From positions 80,078,328 to 80,142,327 of the forward strand of contig OV277866.1 in NCBI GenBank assembly GCA_922989275.2: 64,000 nucleotides of DNA, in the 5' to 3' direction. Below, piece after piece: positions 11,248 to 22,822 of the stretch. The translations under genes and the position numbers were made by a program. The DNA comes from Gari tellinella. Taxonomy: Eukaryota > Mollusca > Bivalvia > Cardiida > Psammobiidae. The number at the start of each line of letters is the position of its first letter. Position 1 is the first letter of the stretch. The notes under the pieces are model-generated. The model was given only the letters and a program-made list of their open reading frames with translations, had not been told where the DNA came from and searched no databases.

Positions 11248-11764
11248 AATTATTGATTTAAAATCGACACAGAATGCACAATATCCTTAAATTCCTATCC
11301 GTAAATCAAAACGGAAAGAAACGACTTTGTGCCGAAGCTAAATATATCCTTTCTGTGACGTATGAATATTCAAATTTTGACAGGTCAATAAAACCAAACA
11401 ATACCTATTATTCCTCAATGTAAGCACCACAAATGAGTATAATTAACATGTTCAGTCATGTGCACTGTTGAATACAAAGACTTCTTAAAGCAAGATGAAA
11501 GTAAAGCATACTCTAATATAGATATGCATAATATTTAAGGACACAACCTTGCTATGGAGAAAATCTCAAAAACTAATCTTTGCTTCTGACTGAATCCAAG
11601 TCCAGGACGTTGTGTATTATAATCTGTATGTGTGTAAAAAATATATAATTGTAAAATATCTGGAAATAAATATGTTTAAACGTAAGTAAAGCAGAGAGCT
11701 CCAATATTCTCACACTGAACATTACTCTGTAAAAATGATAATTCACAACTTATAATGATCCAAG

Positions 11765-11831
11765 CAAAAACAGCTTGGATCTTGATCAGGCCCCACATAA
11801 TGTGGGGCCTGATCAGGTTCCAAGCTGTTTG
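11765..11831. repeat. CAAACAG-type hairpin with GGCCCCACA apex
   Basis: AAACAGCTTGGATCTTGATC opposite GATCAGGTTCCAAGCTGTTT, apex GGCCCCACATAATGTGGGGC. The same apex type is in M6 at 34095-34159. Confidence 0.8.
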
Positions 11832-12047
11832 CAAATGTTGTCAGTTCTACTTATATTGAACATGTTCAAACATTATTGTAGGGCAGACAAGTCTCTGTTG
11901 ATTCAGAATTGTAAACTTCTCTCCGACACAGACAGACATTGTCACTGTAACAGACAACTAGCTGACATTGATGTATACGGCGTGGATTAATTAGATTGCA
12001 CAACCATACATCTGTAGAGTTCTGTCTGAGTCTGACAATATCAAAGG

Positions 12048-12210
12048 TGGGGCCAAGATGAGATGGAATTAACTGAAAAATTAAAAAAAAAAATCTTTTT
12101 TATTTCTCCAGCAAATCCTATGGTGTAACTACTCATTAGAATCGTCTCTTGGAGACAATTCTAATGAGTAGTAACACCATAGGGTTTAGTGGAGATATAA
12201 GGGTTTGAGT
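12048..12210. mobile_element. D1 MITE, ends worn
   Basis: Central palindrome at about 12113-12188 (CCTATGGTGTAACTACTCAT ... ATGAGTAGTAACACCATAGG); left end GGGGCCAAGATGAG is degraded and no right end is clear. Confidence 0.78.
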
Positions 12211-12362
12211 TTGTGAACACTCTCTTTATGGTGAGATATGAAAAGATGTTGAAGTCTTGTTCCTAGCTGTGATGACATTATTGTATTGTTGTATAGGAAA
12301 GTCTGAAGCTACACTTTGTTAGTATCTGTGCAATGGTGCATTTTGACATCAATGGTTGTTTG

Positions 12363-12430
12363 TTAACCCTTTACCCAATAGCCTGTTTCTAGTATTGAAG
12401 ATAGGTGACCACTCTTAAAGGCAGAAAGTA
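12363..12430 (-). mobile_element. M1 left-end fragment
   Basis: TTAACCCTTTACCCAATAGC through CTAGTATTGAAGATAGGTGA; hairpin lost. Confidence 0.75.
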
Positions 12431-12599
12431 GCTGTCAAGTAGCCAAAATCATGCATTTTTTCAGGCACATACGTAATCTAAACATATAAAAAGAAGTAAT
12501 CTGCTTATAAGCGCAAACTTTCAGAGCAATAAATAAGGGGATGAAAATTTCAGATATGTTAGAAGTCTTGTTCAGCAATTGAGAAGGGTGACTTCACTC

Positions 12600-12800
12600 T
12601 TAAAAAGTACATGCTGGACAATTTGTTTGTCTGCAACAATTGTTATCTACTACTGTTCTAAAACTAGAATTTTATAAATTTCTTTTCAAAACAGGATCAG
12701 AATGTCAAATTGTTTGGATCCTAATGAGACGTCACGTTACGCGGCGTCTCATTAGGATCCAAACAGTTTGCAAATTCAAAATTGTTATGGTTTAACTGCT
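12600..12800 (+). mobile_element. M3 MITE, worn ends
   Basis: Hairpin 12706-12770: CAAATTGTTTGGATCCTAAT opposite ATTAGGATCCAAACAGTTTG. Here the usual CCAGATGAG/CTCATCTGG is CCTAATGAG/CTCATTAGG. Confidence 0.82.
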
Positions 12801-12898
12801 AGCCTGCTTTGCCAAACTGTTTGCAAGATTATAATAATCATGGTTTTGCCGCTAGCTTCCTTCGCCAATGTCATGGTTTTGCTGCTAGCCTGTTTCAA
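12785..12898 (+). repeat. Three tandem copies of an M3 right-end motif
   Basis: TATGGTTTAACTGCTAGCCT, CATGGTTTTGCCGCTAGC and CATGGTTTTGCTGCTAGCCT occur in a row. Confidence 0.6.
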
Positions 12899-13382
12899 GG
12901 TAATAAGCCTAGAGCTGGAAACTAATAGCATTATATGTCTGGATTACTTACAAAACAGTAATAATGATATTTTGTCTTCTCAAATTAGGCATAAACTCCC
13001 CTGAGACCTTGAACAGTCAGACTTGTGTAAACTGACCATTCAATCATGGGAATCTCTAATGTTTATATTATGTCTTATTACAGGGATCACAGAAGAAGTC
13101 CAGATTTTGAGCAAAAAGTTCTGCATCTTCCCATATTCAGAACTTATTCTGCGTTTATATATGGCTTTCTAATTGTTTATTAATATTTTAGGATCTATCC
13201 TCTATTGAAAGGATGCTTAGTACAAAATTAACTGTAAATTGTAAGGAAATGGTCTGTATCTATTTCAAGGAAAAGTGTTCACGGAAGATCTGGCTTACTG
13301 AAAATGCTGTTGGCCTTGCATAATGACCAGAAAAATAGTTTTAGCATCCCACTTCTATTTCTAATTGCAAATGAACAAACTT

Positions 13383-13649
13383 TTAACCTTTTTTATCTCT
13401 TTACTTCAAACCTGTCAATTCATAGCTTAGTGAGATGGTTACTTAAAGCAGGCTGAAAGTAAAGCAGAAATCTCCCATTGGGAGATTTCTGCTTTACTTT
13501 CAGCCTGCTTTAAGCTCTCACCTGTTGGGATGTCGGATATTAATTAAGGTTCTTTACATAACAGGATGGAAGGATGCTATTAGGTCTACTTTATAATGAA
13601 TAGGCAAACGAAAGCTTGTAAAAGGTGTTACTATGAGGGAAAGGGTTAA
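13383..13649. mobile_element. M1-variant MITE with AAATCTCCC apex
   Basis: TTAACCTTTTTTATC to GAGGGAAAGGGTTAA. Hairpin 13442-13515 is perfect and ends in GCAGAAATCTCCCATTGGGA, unlike normal M1, while the lower stem is identical to M1. Confidence 0.88.
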
Positions 13650-13762
13650 AGGGTTGCCTTGAATATTTAGAGCTCAGTGGTACTGAAGTATTGATGCCGT
13701 CAGCATCTGTCAGTCGGTGATTTATGTTAGCTCCTGTCTGTCATTAGAGGTCACCAAACTAG

Positions 13763-13987
13763 TTAACCACTTACAGTGCTGCAGGAACCCGAGGTTCTTC
13801 ACCTTTGCAAACAGTTTGGAGACTGATCTGACGCCGAGTAACTCGGCGTCAGATCAGGCTCCAAACTGTTTGTCATTCAGATTATAATTCTGGAACTATG
13901 AAGAGTAAAGAGTCTTTATTATTATAAGAATTAAATGCAGATAACATTTTGAGCTGACACACATTCATTTGGCACTAAAATGGTTAA
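13763..13987. mobile_element. M3-like MITE
   Basis: TTAACCACTTACAGTGC start. Hairpin 13808-13872 with GACGCCGAGTAACTCGGCGT apex. Right end TGGTTAA is tentative. Confidence 0.7.
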
Positions 13988-14006
13988 AACTGTTAACCCT
14001 CATGCT

Positions 14007-14226
14007 TTAACCCTTTGCATGTTTGGAAAAAAGGGTCATCATTCTGTACAAAAATAATGTCTTCTTTTGCTCTAAAATGGACATTTATTACATATATTTG
14101 CAGATATAATGTTCTGAATGACAAATAGCTTTAATCTAGATTAGATGCCAAGTAACTCGGTGTCTGATCTGAATCCAATCTGTTTGCAAAGTTATAAAAC
14201 CTTTTTTCCACATTCAAAAGGGTTAA
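14007..14226 (+). mobile_element. M3-like MITE, old
   Basis: TTAACCCTTTGCATGTTTGG to CACATTCAAAAGGGTTAA; hairpin partly decayed. Confidence 0.75.
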
Positions 14227-14478
14227 GTTTGAAAAGTTTGACAGCCTAAGTGAGTTTTGCAGCGAAATTATGGATGTCAAGAAAAACAAGACCAGGTCAA
14301 TATCGGAGAAAACAAAATTTAAACTGGAAGAAAATTCAAACTGTCAAAGCTTAACGTAAAGAGACATTCGGAGTGACAAAAAATTTGTTTGCGATGATTA
14401 AAGATGGAAAGTGTTTCCTGATGTGGTTGTTTTTCTGGCAGCTAATTCCATTACACTTGTCAATGGAGGTTTGCAGTG

Positions 14479-14710
14479 TTAACTCTTTGCATGCTGGGTA
14501 ATATTTTTGTCTGCAACAATTTGTCGTCTGCTATTGTTCTAAAATTAGAATTTTCAAAATTTCTTTTAAATTCAGTGTCAGAATAGCAAACAGTATGGAA
14601 TCTGATGAGACACCGCATTATGCGGCGTCTCATCTGGATCCAAACTGTTTGTAAAGGTTATGACTGTGGCAGCTATATCCGGGGCTAGGGTGCAAACTGC
14701 AAAGAGTTAA
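14479..14710 (+). mobile_element. M3 MITE, complete
   Basis: TTAACTCTTTGCATGCTGGG to TGCAAAGAGTTAA. Hairpin 14587-14651, apex CACCGCATTATGCGGCGT. Confidence 0.9.
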
Positions 14711-14944
14711 AGCTGTGTTGACATCTTGGTTAAAATGTCACTTTTTGGTAGAAAATAGATAAATTACAGCAAAAGGAAGAGGAGGGATTTTGTGAAATTT
14801 CAAAATAGAATTGAACTTTAAAAGATTGCACAACAATAAAATTGACTTCAGGCAGTACTCAAAATAAGTCATTTCGGTTGATCATAGCTTCTTTTAGATA
14901 GATTGCTGAATCTAAATGCAGGATTAAAGTTGTGAAGAAAGCTG

Positions 14945-16009
14945 CCAAACTGTTTGACTCTTAATATAATGACCATGTTTTAATTCTGAAAGTTCTATTT
15001 TAAGGGTGTATCAATGTCATGACTTTGGGAACTTTTCAAAGTATATATACACACTCTATGATGGTTTTGTATTGAAGAGCTATTTAAGATGAGTGAAAAA
15101 ATAGAAAAAGTGTACATTTTGGTGAACAACAGTTGGCTCTACGGCCATGTAAAATTTACCCCACCCACTTCCTCTTATTTTGTCCTTTTCAAACAGCCCG
15201 CTTCAATAAAACCCATTTTTAAATGAAAACAAATATGGTAATTTGGTTTTGTGCTATTTATTTCCTATCTATGGTAGTATTTCTTCATACAAAAACTAAT
15301 TTAAGAAAAAAAAGGCACCAAATGTGAAATTTATAAAGCTCTAAATATGATCGGTATGGTACTTTTTTGTAAATTTTGTAAGGGGCGATAACTCTTTTTA
15401 CTTTAATAACTCAAAATTTTCAACACTGACCTTTCAATTTCTTTTCATATTTTGAACTGCCTTAGTATGGGCTTTCATCTGGTAGAATATAAGAAAAAGT
15501 TTAATACTAGAACTATTTCATTTTCAAACTTTTTTACTTTTTTTCATGAAATAAAAAATCTAATAAAATCATGCCCTATATAAAGCATATTTTTGATATT
15601 CAAGGATCCATATTGTTCAAACCTGGTGCCTGCTTTGTCTAAATTTGGTTTATATATGTGAACATACCACCATAGACATGAAATAAATAAAGAAAACCCA
15701 AATTACCATGTTTGTTTTGTTTTGAAATAGATTTTACTGAAGCTTGTACTCTGAATTGGTAAAATTTGAAGAAAAAAATCCAAATTTGACATACCTTTTT
15801 CAAATCGCTGTAGCTAAAAAAAAAGGACACCACCATATATATTTTTTTTCATTTTTTCATTCATCATAAATAGCTCTTCCAAAAAAACAATGATAGAAAA
15901 AAAGTTTAATACTTTGAAAAAAAGGCTCATGACATTGATACACCCTTAAGAACAATAGCAGAAAATGATAATTGTTTTTGAGGGAAATATTACCCAGCAT
16001 GCAAATAGT
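14945..16009 (-). mobile_element. M3 MITE interrupted by a foldback element
   Basis: 14945-14999 (CAAACTGTTTGACTCTTAAT) and 15950-16009 (GAACAATAGCAGAAAATG ... TTACCCAGCATGC) are the two halves of one reversed M3, split at a TTAA by 15000-15949. Confidence 0.75.
15000..15949. mobile_element. 950-bp foldback element with TTAA target sites
   Basis: Ends TTAAGGGTGTATCAATGTCA and TGACATTGATACACCCTTAA. Imperfect inverted repeats continue inward: GAAGAGCTATTT near 15074 against AAATAGCTCTTCC near 15870, and GGTAATTTGGTTTTGTGC near 15237 against AACCCAAATTACC near 15695. No coding frame of note. It sits inside an M3. Confidence 0.85.
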
Positions 16010-16084
16010 AACAAGAGGTTGTATAATTATTCTGTAGATTTGAATGAATTTTTATGTAGGTTATGAAGAGAAAACAATACTTAA

Positions 16085-16282
16085 CAGGGCTCCAGATAAG
16101 GAGAGTTATTCAAAAACTAAAATCTTTATTTCTGCATTATACCCTATGGTGTCACTACTCATTAGAATCGTCTCGAAGAGACGATTCTAATGAGTACGGT
16201 AGTAACACCATAGGTTTTGGTGCAGAAATGAGTGTGAAAATAGAGGATTTGTTCAGTTTAGTCCCTCTTATCTGGAGCCCTG
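16085..16282 (+). mobile_element. D1 MITE, complete, TSD CTTAA
   Basis: CAGGGCTCCAGATAAGGAG to CTTATCTGGAGCCCTG, flanked by CTTAA on both sides (16080-16084, 16283-16287). The central palindrome has a 3-bp insertion. Confidence 0.92.
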
Positions 16283-16401
16283 CTTAATCTATATAACTAA
16301 CAATTAAGATACAATATAGGAATTAATGACAAAAAGTTTCAGGACCTCAGCTGTCTGATATGGGTCTTCGTTGTTTCCAACATTTATAGTGTCTGGTACT
16401 A

Positions 16402-16713
16402 CAGTACTGAACCTTATTAAATTAAATTGATAATCGCAAGAGAATTGCCATCGAATCTGGTGTTTCAAAAAATAAATCCTACTTTTGAATATTTTTACGC
16501 AAATTTTCCGAAGCGGTTGTGACAAAAATGGAATCGAAAAAATTAACGAAGGCATATTTGCCAACATTTGTGAGATACACCATTCAAGAAAACTTATCCA
16601 AGGGTATTGTGACTATTTTGAATCACAAGCGAATTGCCATCAGATTGCAAGCGAATTGCCATCAAATTGCAAGCGAATCGCAAAAATTGTTAATTTAATA
16701 AGGTTCAGTACTG
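16402..16713. mobile_element. Tc1/mariner-like MITE with TA target site
   Basis: CAGTACTGAACCTTATTAAA and its reverse complement form the ends, with TA on both sides (16400, 16714). Inside, GCGAATTGCCATCA/AATTGCAA repeats about three times in 21-22-bp steps. Confidence 0.85.
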
Positions 16714-16751
16714 TATAGCAGGAAAAGGGAAACAACTTGGTATTTTGGATA

Positions 16752-16993
16752 TAACCCTGTACTCCATAGCCCATTTCTAGTATTCTAGAGATTATGTCAC
16801 CACTTAAAGTAGGCTGAAAGTAAAGTTGCTTTACTTTCAGCCTGTTTTAAGCTACCATTCCGTTTGGATATAGAAAATATTTCAAATGATATAATATTCA
16901 TTTCTGTATAAAATGGAACTACTTTCTCCAATGGAGGAATAAATTAAATGTGTTATAAGGCGTTTCCATGGATAAAAAGCAGGAGAAGGGTAA
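16752..16993 (-). mobile_element. M1 MITE with shortened hairpin
   Basis: Left end ATAACCCTGTACTCCATAGC. The stem ends early: CTGAAAGTAAAG TTG CTTTACTTTCAG, with the apical GCAGAATG segment gone from both arms. Confidence 0.82.
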
Positions 16994-17232
16994 ATTTGGT
17001 ATCTTGGATATAGGGGGCCGGGTGATATAATATGGCAGATGAACGGTTTACTATTGATTTATTACACTTTAGAGACACCTTATTCCCCTACGGGTTTCTC
17101 CAATTTTTCAATATAGAGTAAAATAAAAACCAATTTAACGGTATTAAAAAAGTCTGACCTTTATACCGTCTCTGAGACAGCAAAGCTGTAAAGTTTTATT
17201 CCAAACCTTCAATATTGTATTACGTTGGTCGC

Positions 17233-17486
17233 AGGGCTGCCATAAGTTAACATGAAAAATCCTAAGATTTCCAAATTTGCTTTTTTCAAGTGCGATTTTA
17301 CGAATCGTACCTTTACCCCATAGCCTTTTTCTTATTTTGTTGACATGTGACTACTTAAAGCAGGCTGTAAGTAAAGCAGAATGCGCCTCAGGGCCCATTC
17401 TGCTTTACTTTCAGCCTGCTTTAAGCTACCGTGAACTGGGAAAAAATCTGGAGATTTAGGAAAAATCTGGAGAAATGGCAGCCCTG
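17233..17486 (+). mobile_element. N1 chimeric MITE, TSD TGGTCG
   Basis: CAGGGCTGCCATAAGTT to GAAATGGCAGCCCTG, flanked by TGGTCG on both sides. The middle is an M1 core: TTTACCCCATAGCC and the CTTAAAGCAGGCTG hairpin. Confidence 0.92.
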
Positions 17487-17606
17487 TGGTCGGAATTTAT
17501 CTTCTATCTAAGGCAATATATGTTGCTGTCAATAAAATATGGGTATTGCTAGGAGTACAGTTAAAATTATGTTTTTTCTGTATTTGAGAATTGTTATCTA
17601 GTTATA

Positions 17607-17847
17607 TTAAATCCATTACACCATAGCCTGTTCCTAGTTTTGAAGACCACTTAAAGCAGGTTGAAAGTAAAGCAGAATGTGCCTTAAGGCACATTCTGCT
17701 TTACTTTCAGTCTGCTTTAAGCTACTATCTGATAAGATATAGAAATTCTATCTTTAGGAACATGTTTATAGATGTCTAAATTGGAATTTTTTTCCTTAGG
17801 AATAAATTGAATGTGCTAAAAGTTGCTTCATTGGAGTAAATGGTTAA
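17607..17847 (-). mobile_element. M1 MITE
   Basis: TTAAATCCATTACACCATAG to GGAGTAAATGGTTAA; apex GTGCCTTAAGGCAC. Confidence 0.87.
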
Positions 17848-18189
17848 TACAAGGGGGACTGTATGTCCAATCAAGTATATTTTATAGCTGGCTATTTTAT
17901 CAAGTAAAAACAAGTCGGGATTGCTGGTGATGTTATGAGAGGAATCATTGGTCTGCAAGGCAGACAATAAGACAGTAAACTTGCTATAAACCCACATGGT
18001 TTATTTATGTCCCTGGGACAATATCACCTTGGTGAGAGTCTGGAGAAAATTTGTTGCCGCTGGTATTTGGAAGGGTCCAATACAATTAAAGACTGTCATT
18101 CCTTCATAAATCACCAGTTTATCCCATGTTATATTGTCTGTCTGCTACCAGAACAAATTCCCTTTACAGTCTAACCTGCGGTAACCCAT

Positions 18190-18436
18190 GTAATCCATTA
18201 CCCCATAAATATGCCTTTTTACGCTTTTAAATTATTCCTCTACTGAAGAAAATAGTTCCAAGTAATATTATGATATATACCATAAGAAATAAGTTTGGAA
18301 TCCTAGCAGATGTTAGATTAGAGCAGGCTAAAAGTAAAGCAGAATGTGCCTTGAGTCACATTCTGCTTTACTTTCAATCTGCTTTAAGTGGTTACCTATC
18401 ATCAAAACTAGAAGCTGTCTTTAAGGGAAAGGTTAA
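18190..18436 (+). mobile_element. M1 MITE
   Basis: GTAATCCATTACCCCATAAA to AAGGGAAAGGTTAA; apex GTGCCTTGAGTCAC. Confidence 0.85.
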
Positions 18437-18472
18437 CATTTAGCCTAATGTCCCCTAAAGTAGGAATTCTTG

Positions 18473-18539
18473 CAAGCAGTGTAGACCCTGAGGAGATGCC
18501 GTTTAATGGGGCGTCTCCTCACGGTCTAAACTGTTTGCT
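18473..18539. repeat. CAAACAG-type hairpin, variant
   Basis: CAAGCAGTGTAGACCCTGAG opposite CTCACGGTCTAAACTGTTTG; apex GATGCCGTTTAATGGGGCG. Confidence 0.7.
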
Positions 18540-18877
18540 ATTTCATGAAATGTTTGTTGATGTATGGAAAAAACTGTTGTGTTTCTTGAATTTTCTATAA
18601 TGAAATCTTCCAGTTAAAGCACAAAGGGAGAGTTAAAGCAAGTTTGAGTGATGGAGGTTCACGTGTACTTGATAGTAGTTTACTAATGCATTATTGGTAG
18701 CTTTTAATCTGAAAATGTATTTCTTCGTAATGATAATTGGTGCATAATTTTGTCATTATTTTGTTGTAAATACAATCATACTATTATAGTATTGAGTTAT
18801 AATGTTATATAGTCTTCATTGTCATGAAATACTACTTTTATTGTTATTGCTAATCGAATGATTTTGAATTGAGTCAT

Positions 18878-19128
18878 TTAACTCTTTCCTCCCTGAAACT
18901 TTAAATTGACAATTCCAGTTTCCATTTTAGTCTAGTCCATTTCTGACTTTTAAGGGTTGTTTTTGTCAATGTTTGGCATTATGACAAACAGTGAAGACCC
19001 TGATCAGAGGGCTCCTTTCGGAGCCCTCTGATCTGGGTCTTCACTGTTTGCACAGGACAATTTTACTATTCACATGTACATTGTTTGAAAAGAACGCCTA
19101 TATGCGGGACTAGGGTTCAAAGGGTTAA
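18878..19128 (+). mobile_element. M2 MITE, complete, 251 bp
   Basis: TTAACTCTTTCCTCCCTGAA to TTCAAAGGGTTAA. Hairpin 18985-19050. Confidence 0.92.
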
Positions 19129-19172
19129 CCTTTGAATAAGGGAAACGAGCCTTGATTGAGACTTAACCTTTG

Positions 19173-19239
19173 CAAACAGTTTAGATCTTGGTCAGATGGC
19201 GATTTATATTCTACGTCTAGTCAGGATAAAAACTGTTTG
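19173..19239. repeat. CAAACAG-type hairpin, degenerate
   Basis: CAAACAGTTTAGATCTTGGT with GGATAAAAACTGTTTG. Confidence 0.6.
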
Positions 19240-19517
19240 TCTCTTAGATTATAATTATATATGCAAACACAAGAATTCTCAATTTCAGAATCTATATTAA
19301 AGTAGACAACATATTCAGCACATGAGAGTTATATATTCTTCGCTGAGCAGGATAAATAATGTAGTTTTACCATCTTTTTTTATTTCAAGGAAAAGTATTG
19401 TCGTATGTCGTGTAGATTGCGAATAACCCGTTGTACATACATGGGTTATGGCAACAAATCATGAACTTGTAATAAAATTACTAACCCCTATTGGCTTACT
19501 CAATACCGTAGTGTTCA

Positions 19518-19729
19518 TTAAACCCTTATCATACACAATTGTCGTCTGCTTTCAAATAGTCGTCTGCAATTTTATCAAAATTAAACAAAAAATGTTTAAG
19601 TTGAAGAAATTAAGTTGCAAAATATGAAAAATGTTTTGATCTTGATCATTTTATGACCTATTTGTCAGTATCTGATTTAGTTCCAAACTGTTTTCAAATG
19701 AGAATTGATATCAGGTTGTAATGGGTTAA
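19518..19729 (+). mobile_element. M4-like MITE, old
   Basis: TTAAACCCTTATCATACACA with two GTCGTCTGC motifs, ending GTAATGGGTTAA. It shares its TTAA with the next M3. Confidence 0.72.
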
Positions 19730-19950
19730 CTCTTTGCATGCTAGTGGCAGATATATCTGCCACAGTGATTATCTTTGCAAACAGTTTGGATCCAGATGAG
19801 ATGCCGCGTCACGCGGCTTCTCATCAGGATCCAAACTGTTTGACACTCTGACCCTGTTTTGAAAAGAAAATTAGACAATTCTACTTTTAGAACATCAGCA
19901 GACGACAATTATTGCAGACAAAAAAAATCACCCAGCATGCAAAGAGTTAA
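19726..19950 (-). mobile_element. M3 MITE, complete
   Basis: TTAACTCTTTGCATGCTAGT to CAGCATGCAAAGAGTTAA. Hairpin 19778-19842, apex GATGCCGCGTCACGCGGC. Confidence 0.9.
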
Positions 19951-20059
19951 TTTTATAACATTTAGTAATTATTTTCTAAATGAACGCCCTTTCAATAATG
20001 AGACAAAATGGCAATCAGGTTTGAAATCAGTTCCAATCCAACCCTTCATCTGCTACAAT

Positions 20060-20240
20060 ATAGTCTGCTGAAAATTTGTCGTCTGCATTGATTTTGTCAA
20101 ACTCTCTAAAAAGGTTTATTTTTGTCAAAGATATCTTATAATTCCTTTCAAACAGTTTGTATCCTGATCAGATGCCGAGTTACTCAGCATCTGATCAGGA
20201 TCCCAATTTTTGCAAATTTCAGTAATTCTTAGTGGCAGAT
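20060..20240 (+). mobile_element. M4-like element with CAAACAG-type hairpin
   Basis: GTCGTCTGCATTG upstream of a hairpin at 20149-20212: CAAACAGTTTGTATCCTGAT, apex GATGCCGAGTTACTCAGCAT. Confidence 0.72.
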
Positions 20241-20629
20241 AGGGCTAAAACTGCAATGGATAGGGCTAAAACTCATATCGAATATGCATCATCAGTTAGG
20301 ATAATTACTCAAATGTACATTCCCGAAAAACCCGTAGGGACTCCATGACATGTGAGATTCATATCTGCGTAATATAGGACAGAAAATTCGTCCCAGTTGT
20401 CCATCAGCTGATATTAAGATGTAATGACTTAGTTTATAAAGTTTCCATGATTAGTATGGCCGGCCTGTGCCTATAATAATTAGTAGTAGACTGTAAAATG
20501 ATTTTTAGCTACTTTCTATTGGTTTTGCTTCTACAACAGCTGTAGCAAATGTAAAGAGCGTACAGTGGAGAAAACGTTATTTTTCCGAATACACCCGTTT
20601 ACGCTAAAACGTTTGTTTCCATTCCCGGC

Positions 20630-20662
20630 ATCTGATCAGGCTCCAAACTGTTTGCCACTCAA
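20630..20662. repeat. Half of a CAAACAG-type hairpin
   Basis: GGCATCTGATCAGGCTCCAA then ACTGTTTGCC, without its partner arm. Confidence 0.55.
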
Positions 20663-20850
20663 ATTAACATGAATAGTTTATAAAGTTTCCATGATTATAG
20701 TCTCCTATTTTGAAAAATGGTGCATATATTATAATAAAATTATATAAGTTAAAATAAAGCTACTTTCTTGTGGCTTTGCATGACCTCTAAATTTGCTTCT
20801 TGCAGGGTCTACAACATCTGTAGCAACAGTAGAGAGCAAACATTATTCAG

Positions 20851-21102
20851 TTAACCCTTTCCCACATAGCATATCTCTAGTATTGAATATAGGTGTCCAC
20901 TTAAAGCAGGTTGAAAGTAAAGCAGAATGCGCTTTAAGCGCATTCTGCTTTACTTTCAGCCTGCTTTAATGCTATCATCTGCTAGAATATAGAAAATATT
21001 TTGTATGATACATATTTATGAATGTATAAATTGGAACTATTTTCTTCAGGGCAAGAATAAACTGAACGCGCTAAAAGGCGCTTCTATGGGGGAAAGGGTT
21101 AA
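20851..21102 (-). mobile_element. M1 MITE, complete, 252 bp
   Basis: TTAACCCTTTCCCACATAGC to GGGGGAAAGGGTTAA. Apex GCGCTTTAAGCGC, paired differently from GTGCCTTAAGGCAC. Confidence 0.92.
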
Positions 21103-21229
21103 AACATAAATTGAGTTGTGCCATAACAAAACCAGCCTTATTGCATCCCAACATGATAACTAATAATGTACAGACACTTTTAGCACCAATGTCACCCAAG
21201 GCTCTGTGTCTGCGTTTGGTCTACACTAT

Positions 21230-21405
21230 CAAATACCGTATATTTCATGAAGCTGCATAAAATGATGTTGAGGCATGAGGGTGTCAAACAGTGTAGATCA
21301 AGACCTGAGCTGCCACTTCTTTGAGGTGGCAGCTGACCTTGAGCTACACTGTTTGCAATGCGATAAGGCAGGTGTTCTCATGGCACAGCTCAGAAATTAA
21401 ATATG
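21230..21405 (+). mobile_element. Element with GTGTAGATC hairpin (Q type), copy 1
   Basis: Hairpin 21285-21355: CAAACAGTGTAGATCAAGAC opposite CTTGAGCTACACTGTTTG, apex GCTGCCACTTCTTTGAGGTG. The flank GTTCTCATGGCACAGCTC recurs inverted near 33488. Confidence 0.72.
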
Positions 21406-21498
21406 GAGATCTCTTGTTTTGCTCTGCATTACGTTGTCATCTGTATATAGATCTTTATATTTTGTCCTTTGAATCAGATTTCCAGCAAAAAAAAAAAG

Positions 21499-21650
21499 AG
21501 AGTTCCAGATAAGGTATTTAAAAAACTAAAATCTTAATTTTCTGCATTAAACCCTATAGTGTCACTACTCATTAGAATCATCCCTTCTAGAATGATTCTA
21601 AGGAGTAGTAACAAAATAGGATTTGATGCTACCTCTTATCTGGAGCCCTG
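21499..21650 (+). mobile_element. D1 MITE, left end worn
   Basis: AGAGTTCCAGATAAGG to CTTATCTGGAGCCCTG; central palindrome has mismatches. Confidence 0.83.
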
Positions 21651-21951
21651 TTGAATGCTCAACACATGTTGTACAAGATCTTGAAAATGGGTTTTATGTT
21701 AATTGACAATTTCACATAACAGCTACTCCATGTTGATGAAAGCCAATCTCTGTATATTCCATCTACAGTATTTATGTCAAATTACAGTTGACGGAAGATT
21801 CCGCTGAATTTCTGTTTTGTAATTTAGATGTTTTATATACTATCTAATGAGGTCTTATTTCATATCGTATTGATTGAAATGGATACAAATTACTTTCTGT
21901 CCTTTGATTAGCCTTTAAACTGCAGGGAGACAAGTCAACCAGTCCTGAGCA

Positions 21952-22027
21952 AACTGTGTTGATCCAGATCAGATACCAAATGACTGGGTGTTTACTAGGT
22001 GTCTGATCAGGATCAATATAGTTTTTG
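21952..22027. repeat. CAAACAG-type hairpin, degenerate
   Basis: CAAACTGTGTTGATCCAGAT with GATCAGGATCAATATAG; apex extended. Confidence 0.55.
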
Positions 22028-22259
22028 ACTGCAATTATGTATAATTATTATGTAAAGGAAGCTTTCAGGCACAGAATTGAAGTAGAAATTTCATTTAGCG
22101 TTGATATAGAGTTAAAAGGTTTATAGATATCATTCAGTAATTGTGAGTTAGATTTTATAGTTTTTATGATGCTTACTTCAAATAATAGACTCATCATTAC
22201 CATCTTGGAGTAAAGAAGTTCTATTTTTAAAAACAAAGTTCACTTTTTAAAGAAAATGC

Positions 22260-22438
22260 TTGGGGTCCAGATAAGGGGAAGTAAACTGCACATATCCAAC
22301 ATTATCTCACTTATTTCAGCATTGAATCCTATGGTGTTACTATTCTTCGAGACAATTCTAATGAGTAGTGACACCATAGGGTTTAAAATGGAAATAAAGA
22401 TTTTAGTTTTTGAAATACTCCCCTTATCTGGAGCCCTG
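22260..22438 (-). mobile_element. D1 MITE
   Basis: TGGGGTCCAGATAAGGGG to CTTATCTGGAGCCCTG; right half of the palindrome shortened. Confidence 0.85.
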
Positions 22439-22775
22439 ATTATATAAGGTGGGCCATTCGCATGCGAAGTAGAATAAACTACTGAATTTTTTACAACCTA
22501 TATGGGATTTGGGTTCAATTAGGTAATCTCTCTTGTATTGAAAGAGTGGCAAATAATGTCACATTTTCATCTTTAATAGAAGTTGATCACTAGCAGAATT
22601 CGCTTTCCATGAAATTTTAGACATAATTGCAACAGAAAATTATTTCTGTAATTTCTTTGGAAATCTAATACAGACAATAATTGTGGTCGGGTCATATTTA
22701 TGTTGTACAAACCATAAGCTACAAGTTTAACCATTAGTATGACTACGTGTTTATTTGTGATTACTGTTACATACA

Positions 22776-22822
22776 TTTTGGATCCAGAACTTGGCATTGC
22801 ATCTGGATTCAAATTTTTGATG
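22776..22822. repeat. GATCC hairpin remnant
   Basis: TTTTGGATCCAGAACTTGGC with GCATCTGGATTCAAA. Confidence 0.45.

Noticed and set aside
15000..15949. A virus-derived or coding insert in the repeat-free-looking AT-rich block.
   Set aside because: Its termini and nested target site show a non-autonomous foldback transposon, with no supported coding frame.
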